Assembly (NCBI RefSeq): GCF_014203555.1
Contig: NZ_JACHJH010000004.1
Span: 310,001-374,000, forward strand
Source of the DNA: Streptomyces olivoverticillatus
Lineage (GTDB): Bacteria; Actinomycetota; Actinomycetes; Streptomycetales; Streptomycetaceae
Length of the DNA: 64,000 nt
Direction: 5' to 3'
Shown: positions 52,924 to 60,708 of the stretch, piece by piece
Numbering within the stretch: the stretch's first letter is position 1
How the letters are laid out: each line of letters begins with the position of its first letter
Made by a program: the position numbers and the translations under genes
The notes under the pieces: generated by a model
Databases searched by the model: none
What the model was told of the DNA's origin: nothing
The model's input: the letters and a program-made list of their open reading frames with translations, nothing else

Positions 52924-54126
52924 TCAGCTGAAGCACCCGGGTACGGGGTTGGGGCTTGAAGCGCAGTTCGTGGGGGAATTGGCGGTGATGGTAGAGCTGG
53001 TGTTCGTGACGGTGCCCGAGTTGTAGACACCGCCCGGTGCGGTGCTGGAGGTGTTTCGCGTGACGGCACTGGAGTTGAGGTGGGCGGTGCTGCCGACACC
53101 GTTGAAGAGTCCACCGGCTCGGCCTCCGGCCGTATTGCCTCTGAGGGTCGTGGCGTTCAGGGTCAGCGCCCCCATGAACTCGTTCCGGATGCCTCCTCCG
53201 TCGCCGCTTGTGGCGGAGTTGCCGGTGATGGCGGTGCCATTGATGGTCATGGTCTCGGCCGCGTTGAAAGCACCTGTCCAGATGCCGCCGCCGCCAGGGT
53301 GGTTTGATCCCGTGGGTACGCCAAGTGCGCGGTTGTTCGTGATGGCGCTGGCTGAGATGGTCATCGGCCCGCCGTCGTGGTCGATCCCCCCACCCGCGAA
53401 AGCGGACGTGTTTCCGCTGATGACGGTGCCTGTGATGACGCCGGTGCCGTCGTCTTGGTCGTAGCCGCCTCCTCCTCCGCCGACGAGGGGCGAGCCCGCG
53501 GTGTTGTCGGTGAGTCGTGATGCGGACAGGGTGAGGCTTCCTCCGGAGTTGTCGATGCCCCCGCCGGCGAGTCCGACGGTGTTGCCGGTGATGCTGGTGG
53601 CCCGGATGGTGGCGGTGCCCCCGGCGTTGATCTCCACTCCCCCGCCGCGACTGGCACTGTTGTCGCTGATGGTGATGGCGTTGGCGTTGAGCGTGCCGCC
53701 GTTCTCGACGAGGATTCCTCCGCCGTCTCCGGTGGGGTTGCCGTTCTTGATGGTGACGATCGAAACCGTGAGCCTGCCGCCGTTGGCGATGTCGAGAAGG
53801 CGGAAGGTGTTCGTGCTGGTGGGGTCGCGCCGGATGGTGGCGCCGTTGCCGATCAGGGTGATGGGCGAGGTGATGGCTGGCGTGGCGTCTTCGCCGCTGA
53901 AGGCAGCGGTGTAGTCATAGGCACAGCCGGGGGAGAGGAAGAGGGTGCCGCCGCCGTTGGTGTTGGCGTTGGTGATGGCGGTGTTGAGGTCTCCCGTGCT
54001 GCAGCCGACGAGGGTTTGGGCGTGGGCGGCAGGGATTGACGTGAGGCCGGTGATGACGGTGATGGCGGTGACGACACCTGCCGCGAGGGTGGTGCGGCGG
54101 GACGGATTGATACGAGGGTGAGGCAT
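52924..54126 (-). CDS. Secreted right-handed beta-helix repeat protein
   Basis: Exported protein of 400 residues. The signal peptide is RRTTLAAGVVTAITVITG... ending AAHAQ. The mature part is built of about twelve short repeats with GGGI and N-rich turns (for example SGNTSAFAGGGIDHDGG), typical of a right-handed parallel beta-helix such as pectate-lyase-like adhesins or polysaccharide-binding proteins. No catalytic residues can be assigned and there is no sorting motif. Cys pairs near both ends may cap the helix. It is cargo of the integrated element, and its Asn/Thr-rich composition contrasts with neighbouring genes. Confidence 0.85.
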   Translation of the reverse strand: MPHPRINPSRRTTLAAGVVTAITVITGLTSIPAAHAQTLVGCSTGDLNTAITNANTNGGGTLFLSPGCAYDYTAAFSGEDATPAITSPITLIGNGATIRRDPTSTNTFRLLDIANGGRLTVSIVTIKNGNPTGDGGGILVENGGTLNANAITISDNSASRGGGVEINAGGTATIRATSITGNTVGLAGGGIDNSGGSLTLSASRLTDNTAGSPLVGGGGGGYDQDDGTGVITGTVISGNTSAFAGGGIDHDGGPMTISASAITNNRALGVPTGSNHPGGGGIWTGAFNAAETMTINGTAITGNSATSGDGGGIRNEFMGALTLNATTLRGNTAGGRAGGLFNGVGSTAHLNSSAVTRNTSSTAPGGVYNSGTVTNTSSTITANSPTNCASSPNPVPGCFS

Positions 54127-54393
54127 GACAGGGGCTCCCGACTGGACTCCCGGGGCCCTGTGATCGCATGTGTCGATGTAGAGGGCGGCTCGGGATCGGC
54201 ATGAGCGACTGACCCATGTCCCGTGAAGGGGTGGGCGGCTCGTCGCGCGGATAACAGGAGTAACCCACCCCCGCGTCTTGGGGCGCAAGAGCTAGACAGA
54301 AACTCGCATATTAGGACTATCAGGGTGTTGTCGCCGTCGACACAGTGACGGTGTGCACCTCGGCAAGCCCACAACAAACTCGCCATGTAGACC

Positions 54394-54688
54394 GTGAATC
54401 GCCCCGGCTTCCTCGCCTCGACCTGCACCTCCTCCGACGGCCGCCTGCAGTTCGCCGAGTCCATGATGCTGGCCATGGACGGTGTCGAGCGCATGACCAC
54501 GCTGCAACGCATCGCCGACGCCGCCGCCCGGCACCCGCCCGAACTGCGACGGCTTCGCCTCCGCCGCCATCACCGCCGGCGGACGCAACCAGTCCGGCCA
54601 CCTCCAGACCATCACCGTCGACTGCCCGGCCTGCCACGGCACCGGCACCCGCACCAGCTGTCGTAACCGGGAGGGTGTCCGTGCCTGA
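54394..54688 (+). pseudogene. Frameshifted small CxxCxGxG (zinc-ribbon-like) protein
   Basis: The frame from GTG 54394 reads NRPGFLASTCTSSDG...TTLQRIADAAARHPPE and then turns into Arg/His-rich nonsense near 54540. The +1 frame from about 54545 continues sensibly as CDGFASAAITAGGRNQSG, then VDCPACHGTGTRTS with a CxxCxGxG motif, and stops at 54688, overlapping the rep start by 8 nt. One indel would restore a protein of about 97 residues. Small proteins like this precede rep in streptomycete elements as I recall them. Confidence 0.62.
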
Positions 54689-56045
54689 CCTGCTCGACCC
54701 GACCACCCTCAGCGACCTGCTGAGGGTGGCTTCGGCCTCCGACCACTCCCGCCGGGAAGACCAGATCCGCCGCACCGGCGGCTGCGCCGACCCCATCCAC
54801 CTGCGCGGCTGGGTGATCCACAAGGACAAGGCAACCGGCGCCACCCTGCACCACTACTCAACCGAGTCCGAGCCGGGCGGGCGTCTCCGCGTCGCCTGCG
54901 GCAACCGCCGCGCCTCCCGCTGCCCGGCCTGCGCATGGACCTACGCGGGCGACACCTACCACTTCATCCGCGCTGGCCTGGCTGGGGACGACCGCCGAGA
55001 CATCCGCGCCACCGTCCGCGACCATCCCCGCGTCTTCGCCACCCTCACGGCCCCCTCCTTCGGCCCGGTCCACAACCGCCCGGACCGTGCCGCCTGCCGC
55101 TGCGGCATCCACCACGCTCCAGACGCACCGGAGCTGGGCACCGCCCTCGATCCGGCCACCTACGACTACGCGGGCGCCGTGCTGTTCAACCACCACGCCG
55201 GACAGCTCTGGCAGCGCTTCACGAACCGCCTCCGCCGCGAGATCGCCGCCCGTGCCGGCATCACCCAGCGAGAGCTGAAGGAGCGTGCCCGCTTCTCGTA
55301 CGGCAAGGTCGCCGAGTTCCAGAAGCGCGGCGCCATCCACTTCCATGCCGTCATCCGGCTCGACGGCCCCGATGGACCCAACACCCCACCACCGTCCTGG
55401 GCCACCGTGCAGCTCCTCACCGATGCCATTCATGCCGCCACCACGCACGCCTACACCTCTGTCTCAGTTCCGGCCGTCGAGGACCAGCCCGCCCGTACCT
55501 TCCGCTGGGGCGCCCAGCTGGACGTACGGCCCGTGAAAGCGTTCGGGGACGGCTCGGACATCACGGAACAGGCCGTCGCCTCCTACGTCGCCAAGTACGC
55601 CACCAAAGCCGCCGAGACCACCGGCACCCTGGACCGCCGCATCGGCGAACTCCCCGAACTCGACCGCCACCACGTCCCCGACCACACCCGTCGTCTGATC
55701 GAAGCCTGCAAGCGGCTCGATCCGCTCTACCCTGACCGGCGCCTGTGGGCCTGGGCACACATGCTCGGCTTCCGGGGCCACTTCTCCTCCAAGTCCCGCC
55801 GCTACTCCACCACCCTGGGCACCCTGCGCCAGGCACGCGCCGACTACCGGGCCGCCCAAGAGGCCGCGGCCCTCGGCCTGGACGACGCCGAGCCGGACAC
55901 CGTCCTCGTCCTGGCCGACTGGCAGTACGCCGGACATGGCCACCCCCCCCCAGGCGAATCTGCCCTCGCCGCCACCATCCACTGCGGCTTGCAACTCAAC
56001 CGCGAGACAGCTCGTGACGCACTGGCGAATGAGGGGGAGTGGTGA
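54681..56045 (+). CDS. RepSA-type (pSAM2-like) rolling-circle replication initiator
   Basis: Replication initiator of 454 residues for the excised element. Rolling-circle motifs are visible: FATLTAPSFG (from Phe119), the HUH-type metal motif HFH (His220, His222), and YVAKYATKA with catalytic Tyr302 or Tyr306. A Cys cluster (GNRRASRCPACAW, CRCGIHH) may bind zinc near the N-terminus. The start is the second GTG of GTG-TCC-GTG, 5 nt after GGGAGGG. It appears intact, unlike the xis and int genes after it. Confidence 0.88.
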   Translation: MPDLLDPTTLSDLLRVASASDHSRREDQIRRTGGCADPIHLRGWVIHKDKATGATLHHYSTESEPGGRLRVACGNRRASRCPACAWTYAGDTYHFIRAGLAGDDRRDIRATVRDHPRVFATLTAPSFGPVHNRPDRAACRCGIHHAPDAPELGTALDPATYDYAGAVLFNHHAGQLWQRFTNRLRREIAARAGITQRELKERARFSYGKVAEFQKRGAIHFHAVIRLDGPDGPNTPPPSWATVQLLTDAIHAATTHAYTSVSVPAVEDQPARTFRWGAQLDVRPVKAFGDGSDITEQAVASYVAKYATKAAETTGTLDRRIGELPELDRHHVPDHTRRLIEACKRLDPLYPDRRLWAWAHMLGFRGHFSSKSRRYSTTLGTLRQARADYRAAQEAAALGLDDAEPDTVLVLADWQYAGHGHPPPGESALAATIHCGLQLNRETARDALANEGEW

Positions 56046-56047
56046 CC

Positions 56048-56158
56048 ATGGACCGACTCCTCACCGTGTACGAGGTCGCGGAGCGGCTCGGTACGGGCGT
56101 CCGCTTCCCTCGCCGACTCATCGAGGAACGCCGCCCGGATTGTGCGGTGTGCCGATAA
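56048..56158 (+). pseudogene. Truncated excisionase (Xis, MerR-type helix-turn-helix)
   Basis: MDRLLTVYEVAERLGTGVRF then PRRLIEERR is the usual N-terminal half of an AICE excisionase, starting 3 nt after the rep stop as expected. At about 56132 it runs into unrelated sequence and stops after seven more codons. The missing part (strand/wing and C-terminus) was lost in the deletion that also removed the integrase N-terminus. Confidence 0.8.
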
Positions 56159-57740
56159 GCCGCATGACTCGTTGATCGCTCTCCTCGCGTACGCGGGACT
56201 GCGTGTCGGTGAGGCGTTCGCCCTCCGGCGCGTGGACATCGACGTGTCCGGCGGCTTCGTCCTGGTCGATGAGAACCTGGCGGAGGCCAACGGCGCCTTG
56301 GTCTTCGACACACCGAAGTCCCACCAGAAGCGGCTCCTGCAAGTCGGCCCGGCGCTTGCGAAGCGGCTCGGGCGACATCTGGAGACTCTGACCGGTGGAG
56401 ATGACGCGCTCCTGTTCACGACCCCCGGTGGCAAGCCGCTTCGCTACAACCAGTGGCGCAAGGCGTACTTCGACCCCGCCGTGTCGGCGGCCGGACTGAC
56501 TGACGTGACCCCACATGATCTGCGCGCCTCACACGGAACGTGGGTCGCCGATCATTACGGCGTAATGACCGCCGCTCACCGGCTCGGCCACTCGAACGCG
56601 AGCGTCACGACTCGGCACTACGCCCGGCCGGTCGCCGGACGTGATGACCAGGTGGCCGAAGCGGCGGACTCCTGGCTCAGCGGGCATGAGTCCGATCCCT
56701 TGGCCGAGTTCGATGGCACGACCGTTGCAGTAACCGGGGGTGGAGGACTGATCGGCAGCCGTATCGCCGTCCGGCTCCGCGCAGCCGGGGCCCGCGTGAT
56801 CGCGGTCGGGAAGCTCGACGCCTACCCGAGCGAGGTCTACTCCGACCTGTTCGGCATCGACACCTGCCACCCCGACACCGTGGTGGGCGATGTGTCGGAC
56901 CGCGCGATGATGCGGCACGTCATCGGCCAGTCCGACTACGTCATCCATGCCGCCGCCATGGCGGACGTCGCCGCGTGCACCCGAGAGCCCCATGCGGCCC
57001 TGGAGACCAACGTTCACGGCACACAGGTGCTCCTGGACGAGGTGGCTCGCTCCGGCCATATCAGGCGGCTGTGCTTCACCTCGTCGGCCAGCGTCTACGG
57101 CAACGGTCACTCCGTCGAGCTGGGCGAGCCGGTGCAGTTCAGCGAGGACGACACGGCGTCGCCGCTGTCGGTCTACGGCAACACGAAGCTCTGGGGCGAA
57201 CACCAGGTGAAGATCACCATGGAGGCCGCCCAGGTCCCGTATGCCGTGGTGCGGTACTTCAGCGTCTACGGCGAACCCCAAACCGTGAAGCAGGGCTCTC
57301 ACTCGTGGGTCGTGGCCTGGCTGGCCATGCGCGCCAGTCTCGGCCTGCCGCTCGAACTCAACGGGGGCGGCTACCAGGTGCGCGACTTCGTTCACGTCGA
57401 CGACATCGCCGAGGGCACCATCCGCGCGCTGATCGCTCCCGGCGCCGACGGCCAGGTGGTGAACATCGGCACCGGACGGCCGACGACGATCCGCAGCATC
57501 GCCGACCGCATCCTGATGCACTACCCGGATGCCGCGTTGGTCGAGCGACCGTTGCCCCCTGGGGATCCGATGGGCGGGTACGCGGACACGCGTCGCATGC
57601 GTCGGGCCCTCGGATGGAAGCCGCAGATCACCATGGAGGACGGCGTGGACCGCTATGTGAAGTGGGTCAACGAGCGGCCGGAAGCCACACCGGAGTGGAT
57701 GCGGCAGCTGGCCGGGGCATCCAGCCTCCGGGTGGTGTGA
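56142..57740 (+). CDS. Chimera: tyrosine-integrase catalytic domain fused to NAD-dependent sugar epimerase
   Basis: A 532-codon open frame. Residues 1-182 are a phage-type integrase catalytic domain with Arg21 (AGLRVGE), His125/Arg128 (HDLR), His150 (LGHSN) and Tyr160 (RHYA) all kept, but without the core-binding and arm-binding domains. From about residue 190 it is an extended-SDR NDP-sugar epimerase/dehydratase: GGGGLIG cofactor motif, SSASVYG, and the YGNTK dyad (YxxxK). An in-frame TTG at 56700 could start the epimerase alone, though no ribosome site is obvious. Whether one chain is made or only the epimerase is translated is open. Confidence 0.85.
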   Translation: MRCADKPHDSLIALLAYAGLRVGEAFALRRVDIDVSGGFVLVDENLAEANGALVFDTPKSHQKRLLQVGPALAKRLGRHLETLTGGDDALLFTTPGGKPLRYNQWRKAYFDPAVSAAGLTDVTPHDLRASHGTWVADHYGVMTAAHRLGHSNASVTTRHYARPVAGRDDQVAEAADSWLSGHESDPLAEFDGTTVAVTGGGGLIGSRIAVRLRAAGARVIAVGKLDAYPSEVYSDLFGIDTCHPDTVVGDVSDRAMMRHVIGQSDYVIHAAAMADVAACTREPHAALETNVHGTQVLLDEVARSGHIRRLCFTSSASVYGNGHSVELGEPVQFSEDDTASPLSVYGNTKLWGEHQVKITMEAAQVPYAVVRYFSVYGEPQTVKQGSHSWVVAWLAMRASLGLPLELNGGGYQVRDFVHVDDIAEGTIRALIAPGADGQVVNIGTGRPTTIRSIADRILMHYPDAALVERPLPPGDPMGGYADTRRMRRALGWKPQITMEDGVDRYVKWVNERPEATPEWMRQLAGASSLRVV

Positions 57741-57747
57741 ACGCGGG

Positions 57748-58623
57748 TTAGATGATCGGCGGGCGGCCCAGCCTGGTCATGCGCCACACCGTGGCCCATC
57801 TGATCGGCTGGCGCCGCCCGCACGGCGTTCTGACGCCTTCCATGAACCCGCCGGCCCATGCCTTGAGCCCGCCGAGAGACCGGCTCCGGGCGAGGGTGAG
57901 CAGGGTCCACACGCCGAGGTAGACAGGGACAAGGGCGGCGGGAAGGTGGCGCTTGGCCAGCCAGACTCGGTTACGGGCGACCATCCGGTGGTAGACCGCG
58001 TGGCGGGTGGGCAGGGTACGCGGGTGCTGGAGGACGAGGCCGGGTTCGTAGAGGATCTTCCAACCGGCATCGAGGGCCCGCCAGGCGAGGTCCGTTTCCT
58101 CGTGCGCGTAGAAGAACTCCTCGGGCCAGCCGCCTACTTGCTCCAGCATCGGCATCGACAGCGCGTGCCCGCCGCCGAGGAACGTGGTCACCAGCCCGCG
58201 GCGCATCGGATCTCCTGCCCGCAGGCGCGGAACGTGGCGCCGCTGGGTGTGCCCCGTCTCGTCGGCGATCCGGAAACTGACGATGCCCAGCCGGTCGTCC
58301 TGCTCGTACAGCTCCTGGATCCGGCCGAAAACATCGGGGCTGAGCAACAGCCCGTCGTCGTCCAGGTCCACCACCACATCGACGTCCCCGAATTCTTCCA
58401 GGGCCCGCAGGGCGACGTTACGGCCACCGGAGACGCCCAGGTTTTCGCCCAGCTCCACTGCGGTCACGCCGTCGGGCAGCGGCGGCAGGGGAGAGCCGTT
58501 GCCGACGACCACGATGCGGGTGGGGGTGGCGTCCTGCTTGGCCACGGAGTCGAGGAGGGCTCGCAGCTCTTCGGATCGGTTGCCCATCGTCAAGATGGCG
58601 ACGCCTACGCGCGGGTGACGCAC
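57748..58623 (-). CDS. Family 2 glycosyltransferase
   Basis: GT-A glycosyltransferase of 291 residues. It starts VGVAILTMGNRSEELRALL and has LGENLGVSGGRN, the acidic metal motif DLDDDG, and the acceptor-side HEETDLAWRA (ED motif). A hydrophobic stretch near the C-terminus may contact the membrane. It transfers a sugar from a nucleotide donor. It is convergent with the epimerase (7 nt apart) and divergent from the Nudix gene; the three could modify one glycan or metabolite. GTG start, GGAGGGA about 10 nt upstream. Confidence 0.9.
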   Translation of the reverse strand: MRHPRVGVAILTMGNRSEELRALLDSVAKQDATPTRIVVVGNGSPLPPLPDGVTAVELGENLGVSGGRNVALRALEEFGDVDVVVDLDDDGLLLSPDVFGRIQELYEQDDRLGIVSFRIADETGHTQRRHVPRLRAGDPMRRGLVTTFLGGGHALSMPMLEQVGGWPEEFFYAHEETDLAWRALDAGWKILYEPGLVLQHPRTLPTRHAVYHRMVARNRVWLAKRHLPAALVPVYLGVWTLLTLARSRSLGGLKAWAGGFMEGVRTPCGRRQPIRWATVWRMTRLGRPPII

Positions 58624-58701
58624 GGGTGAACGCTCCCTCCACCGCCGGATCGTTCAGCGATGCTAGCGGTTCGCAGTGACCCCAGCCGGGCGGAGGAGAG
58701 C

Positions 58702-59127
58702 GTGATCAGTCAGGAGCCGATGGGCACGGCAGCAGTGATCACCAACGGGAGGGGTGACTACCTGCTGCACCTGCGGGACAACATCCCGGGCATTTGCGAT
58801 CCGGGAGCCTGGTCCCTCCTGGGCGGCGGCCGTGACAGCGACCAGGAGAGCCCAGCGGACGCCATTGCCCGGGAGCTGAAGGAAGAGGCTGGTCTTGTCC
58901 TGCCGGACCTCCTGCCTTACACCGTGGTTACCGTGCAAGGGCCGGAAGGCGAGGGGCGGATCACGGTCTTCGTTGGGTGCTGGGACGGTGACGCCGGGGA
59001 GCTTGCCCTCACCGAGGGCGTGATGCTGCACTGGTTCCCCGCCGAGATGCTTCCCCGGCTGGTTATGGCCGCGTGGGCCCGGGCCGTGATCGAGCAGCAC
59101 GAGCAGGGGCGGAACGGCTGTGGCTGA
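58702..59127 (+). CDS. Nudix hydrolase
   Basis: Pyrophosphatase of 141 residues with a perfect Nudix box: GRDSDQE, then seven residues, then RELKEEAGL. The substrate may be a nucleoside or NDP-sugar diphosphate, fitting the epimerase and glycosyltransferase next to it. The GTG start has GGAGGAG upstream. It is the last gene before attR. Confidence 0.92.
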   Translation: MISQEPMGTAAVITNGRGDYLLHLRDNIPGICDPGAWSLLGGGRDSDQESPADAIARELKEEAGLVLPDLLPYTVVTVQGPEGEGRITVFVGCWDGDAGELALTEGVMLHWFPAEMLPRLVMAAWARAVIEQHEQGRNGCG

Positions 59128-59255
59128 TGTTCAGCCGATGTGACGGCGCAGGTCCCGAGCTTGTGGCCCATCTCTGGCCCGTGGAGCAGCCTGAGTGCCG
59201 CCGAAAGGGTTGTTTCCGCAGGTCAGAAGGTCAGCGCGGTCTGCACCCACAGCCC

Positions 59256-59312
59256 TCTTGAAAACCGTCGTGGCAGCAATGTCACCGTGGGTTCACATCC
59301 CACAGCCTCCGC
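59256..59312 (+). repeat. attR: displaced 3' half of tRNA-Ser
   Basis: Matches 52186-52242 at 55 of 57 positions. The two changes (TGGCAGCAATG for TGGCAGCGATG, TTCACATCC for TTCAAATCC) would harm a tRNA T-loop, as expected for a copy no longer under selection. TGGCCC occurs twice 11 bp apart at 59164 and 59175, possibly an integrase arm site. Confidence 0.88.
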
Positions 59313-59314
59313 GA

Positions 59315-59334
59315 GACCAGCGCAGGCGCTGGTC
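59315..59334 (+). terminator. Ancestral tRNA-Ser terminator left at attR
   Basis: GACCAGCGC-AG-GCGCTGGTC hairpin begins 3 bp after attR, about the same distance as the hairpin after the intact tRNA. It was probably the tRNA's terminator before integration. Confidence 0.6.
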
Positions 59335-59435
59335 AGAAGGGGTGTCCCGGATCGGGGCGCCCCTTTCGCGCGCACGACCTCGCGCATGGTCTTCCCCGTG
59401 ATCACTGCGGCTCGTGCCTGCTCCGACACGCTCCC

Positions 59436-59885
59436 TCAGTCCTCGCTCGGCCAGTCCCAGCCGAGTTGGAGGAACATGCCGAGACGGTCGCTCACAGCGC
59501 GGATCTCGGCGATCCGGCCTGCACGCACGGTGAAGATCCAGATCTGTTCGACGTCACAACGTCGGCCGGTCGGCTCGGGCATCCGGGCGTGATACCCGGT
59601 GTGGACTCCGCGTACCCGAAGCCGTGCCACGACCTCGTCGCCCTCGGCGATGAGCTGTTCCGCGTGAAAGCCGTCGTCCGGGTGCTCGGCGCTGAACGCG
59701 GCGAGTTGCTGCCGGAAGCCCTCTATCGCAGCGCCCGGCGCTTCCTCCTCGCCAAAAATGATCTTGTTGTGGTCCACCACATCCGGTGCGAGGTACTGCA
59801 CCCAGTCCTGGCTCGCCCGGTCGTTGAGCGCGGCAATGAAGCCGAGGATGACCTGCTTGTTGTCGAAGGCGGTGACGGAGGGCAT
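59436..59885 (-). CDS. SnoaL-like ester cyclase/polyketide-cyclase family protein
   Basis: Small alpha+beta-barrel protein of 149 residues of the SnoaL/NTF2-like family. Signs are the FIAALNDRAS opening, DVVDHN with conserved Asp/His, GFRQQLAAF, and VRGVHTGYHARMPEPTGRRC before the IWIFTVRAGRIAEI strands. The reaction is unknown; relatives cyclise polyketides or are redox-free hydrolases. It is divergent from a TetR gene across a perfect palindrome and is presumably repressed by it. Confidence 0.88.
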   Translation of the reverse strand: MPSVTAFDNKQVILGFIAALNDRASQDWVQYLAPDVVDHNKIIFGEEEAPGAAIEGFRQQLAAFSAEHPDDGFHAEQLIAEGDEVVARLRVRGVHTGYHARMPEPTGRRCDVEQIWIFTVRAGRIAEIRAVSDRLGMFLQLGWDWPSED

Positions 59886-59922
59886 CTGCAGCTCCTGTGG
59901 TGTCCGGGGAACGGGCTCTTAG

Positions 59923-59937
59923 ACTTACGGCGTAAGT
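59923..59937. promoter_or_regulatory. Perfect palindrome ACTTACGGCGTAAGT, TetR operator
   Basis: Seven-base arms around a central G (ACTTACG-G-CGTAAGT) lie between the divergent SnoaL and TetR genes, 38 bp from the former start. TetR-family regulators bind sites of this size and symmetry. Confidence 0.8.
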
Positions 59938-60006
59938 ATCGCCGGAGTCCGATTCTTGCCTTACCTTGTATGAAAGTCAATGCTCGGGGTGAAGAGGTGG
60001 CGACGC

Positions 60007-60672
60007 ATGACGGCCGAGAAGCCGGGCGCACGGCGCGGCCGTGGCGAGCGCGTGGGACTGAGTCGGCAGCGAGTCCTTGACGCGGCACTGGACCTGGTCG
60101 ACCGCAGAGGGCTCAAGGCCCTGACCATGCGTTCGCTCGGCGAGCAGCTCGACGTCGAGGCAATGACGCTCTATCACTACGTCCCGAACAAGGACGCCTT
60201 GCTCGACGGACTGGTGGAGCAGGTGTTCAGAACTGCCGCACCGGCGATGGACCGGCCCGCCGACTGGCGGGAGGCCCTGCGTGAGTACGCGAAGGCGCTG
60301 CGCGAGGGCCTGCTGCGGCACCCGGCCATCCTCCCGCTCGCCGCCTCCCGCCCAGCGGTCACCCAGGCGACGCTCGACGATATCGAGGCGTTCCTGCGCA
60401 TGCTGACGGACAACGGCTTTCCGCTCGGTCGTGCGTTGCACGCCCTCAACGCGGTGTCGGTGTTCACGATCGGGCACGCCGTCATGGAGGCACAGCTTGC
60501 CGTCGACGCGCACGAGTCGGGTGGCGCGGGCTGGCTGGCCGCCCTGGAGACCGAGCGATATCCGCTCATCGCCAGGGCGGCGCGCGACCGAGCAGGCGTG
60601 GACGACGAGGAGCGCTTCACCTTCGCCGTCGATGCAATGCTGCTCGGGTTCGACGAGCTGCGCGCGGGTTGA
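60007..60672 (+). CDS. TetR-family transcriptional regulator (TetR_C type)
   Basis: Repressor of 221 residues. The helix-turn-helix reads LSRQRVLDAALDLVDRRG, MRSLGEQLDVEAMTLYHYVPNKDALLDGL. The C-terminal domain has the GRALHALNAVSVFTIGHAVMEAQ helix of the TetR_C class that binds antibiotics or other ligands. ATG 60007 is chosen after AGGTGG; an ATG 27 nt earlier is possible. It probably controls the divergent SnoaL-like gene and itself. Confidence 0.92.
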   Translation: MTAEKPGARRGRGERVGLSRQRVLDAALDLVDRRGLKALTMRSLGEQLDVEAMTLYHYVPNKDALLDGLVEQVFRTAAPAMDRPADWREALREYAKALREGLLRHPAILPLAASRPAVTQATLDDIEAFLRMLTDNGFPLGRALHALNAVSVFTIGHAVMEAQLAVDAHESGGAGWLAALETERYPLIARAARDRAGVDDEERFTFAVDAMLLGFDELRAG

Positions 60673-60708
60673 ACCCCGAGTCGTGCGCGGACCGGAGCCG
60701 ACGGGCTG

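Larger units (their letters stand above)
52186..59312 (+). mobile_element. Degenerate integrative element (AICE/pSAM2-like) in tRNA-Ser
   Basis: About 7.1 kb bounded by a 57-bp direct repeat of the tRNA-Ser 3' half. It carries a RepSA-type initiator, a frameshifted small protein, the first 29 residues of an excisionase and the catalytic domain of a tyrosine integrase, in the usual AICE order rep-xis-int next to the att site. No tra or spd genes are left. Cargo: secreted beta-helix protein, epimerase (fused to integrase), glycosyltransferase and Nudix hydrolase. Without the integrase N-terminal domain it should be immobile unless helped in trans. Confidence 0.88.

Noticed and set aside
59256..59312. 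Second tRNA-Ser gene
   Set aside because: Only the 3' half from the anticodon loop is present, with a T-loop substitution; it is the att duplicate.
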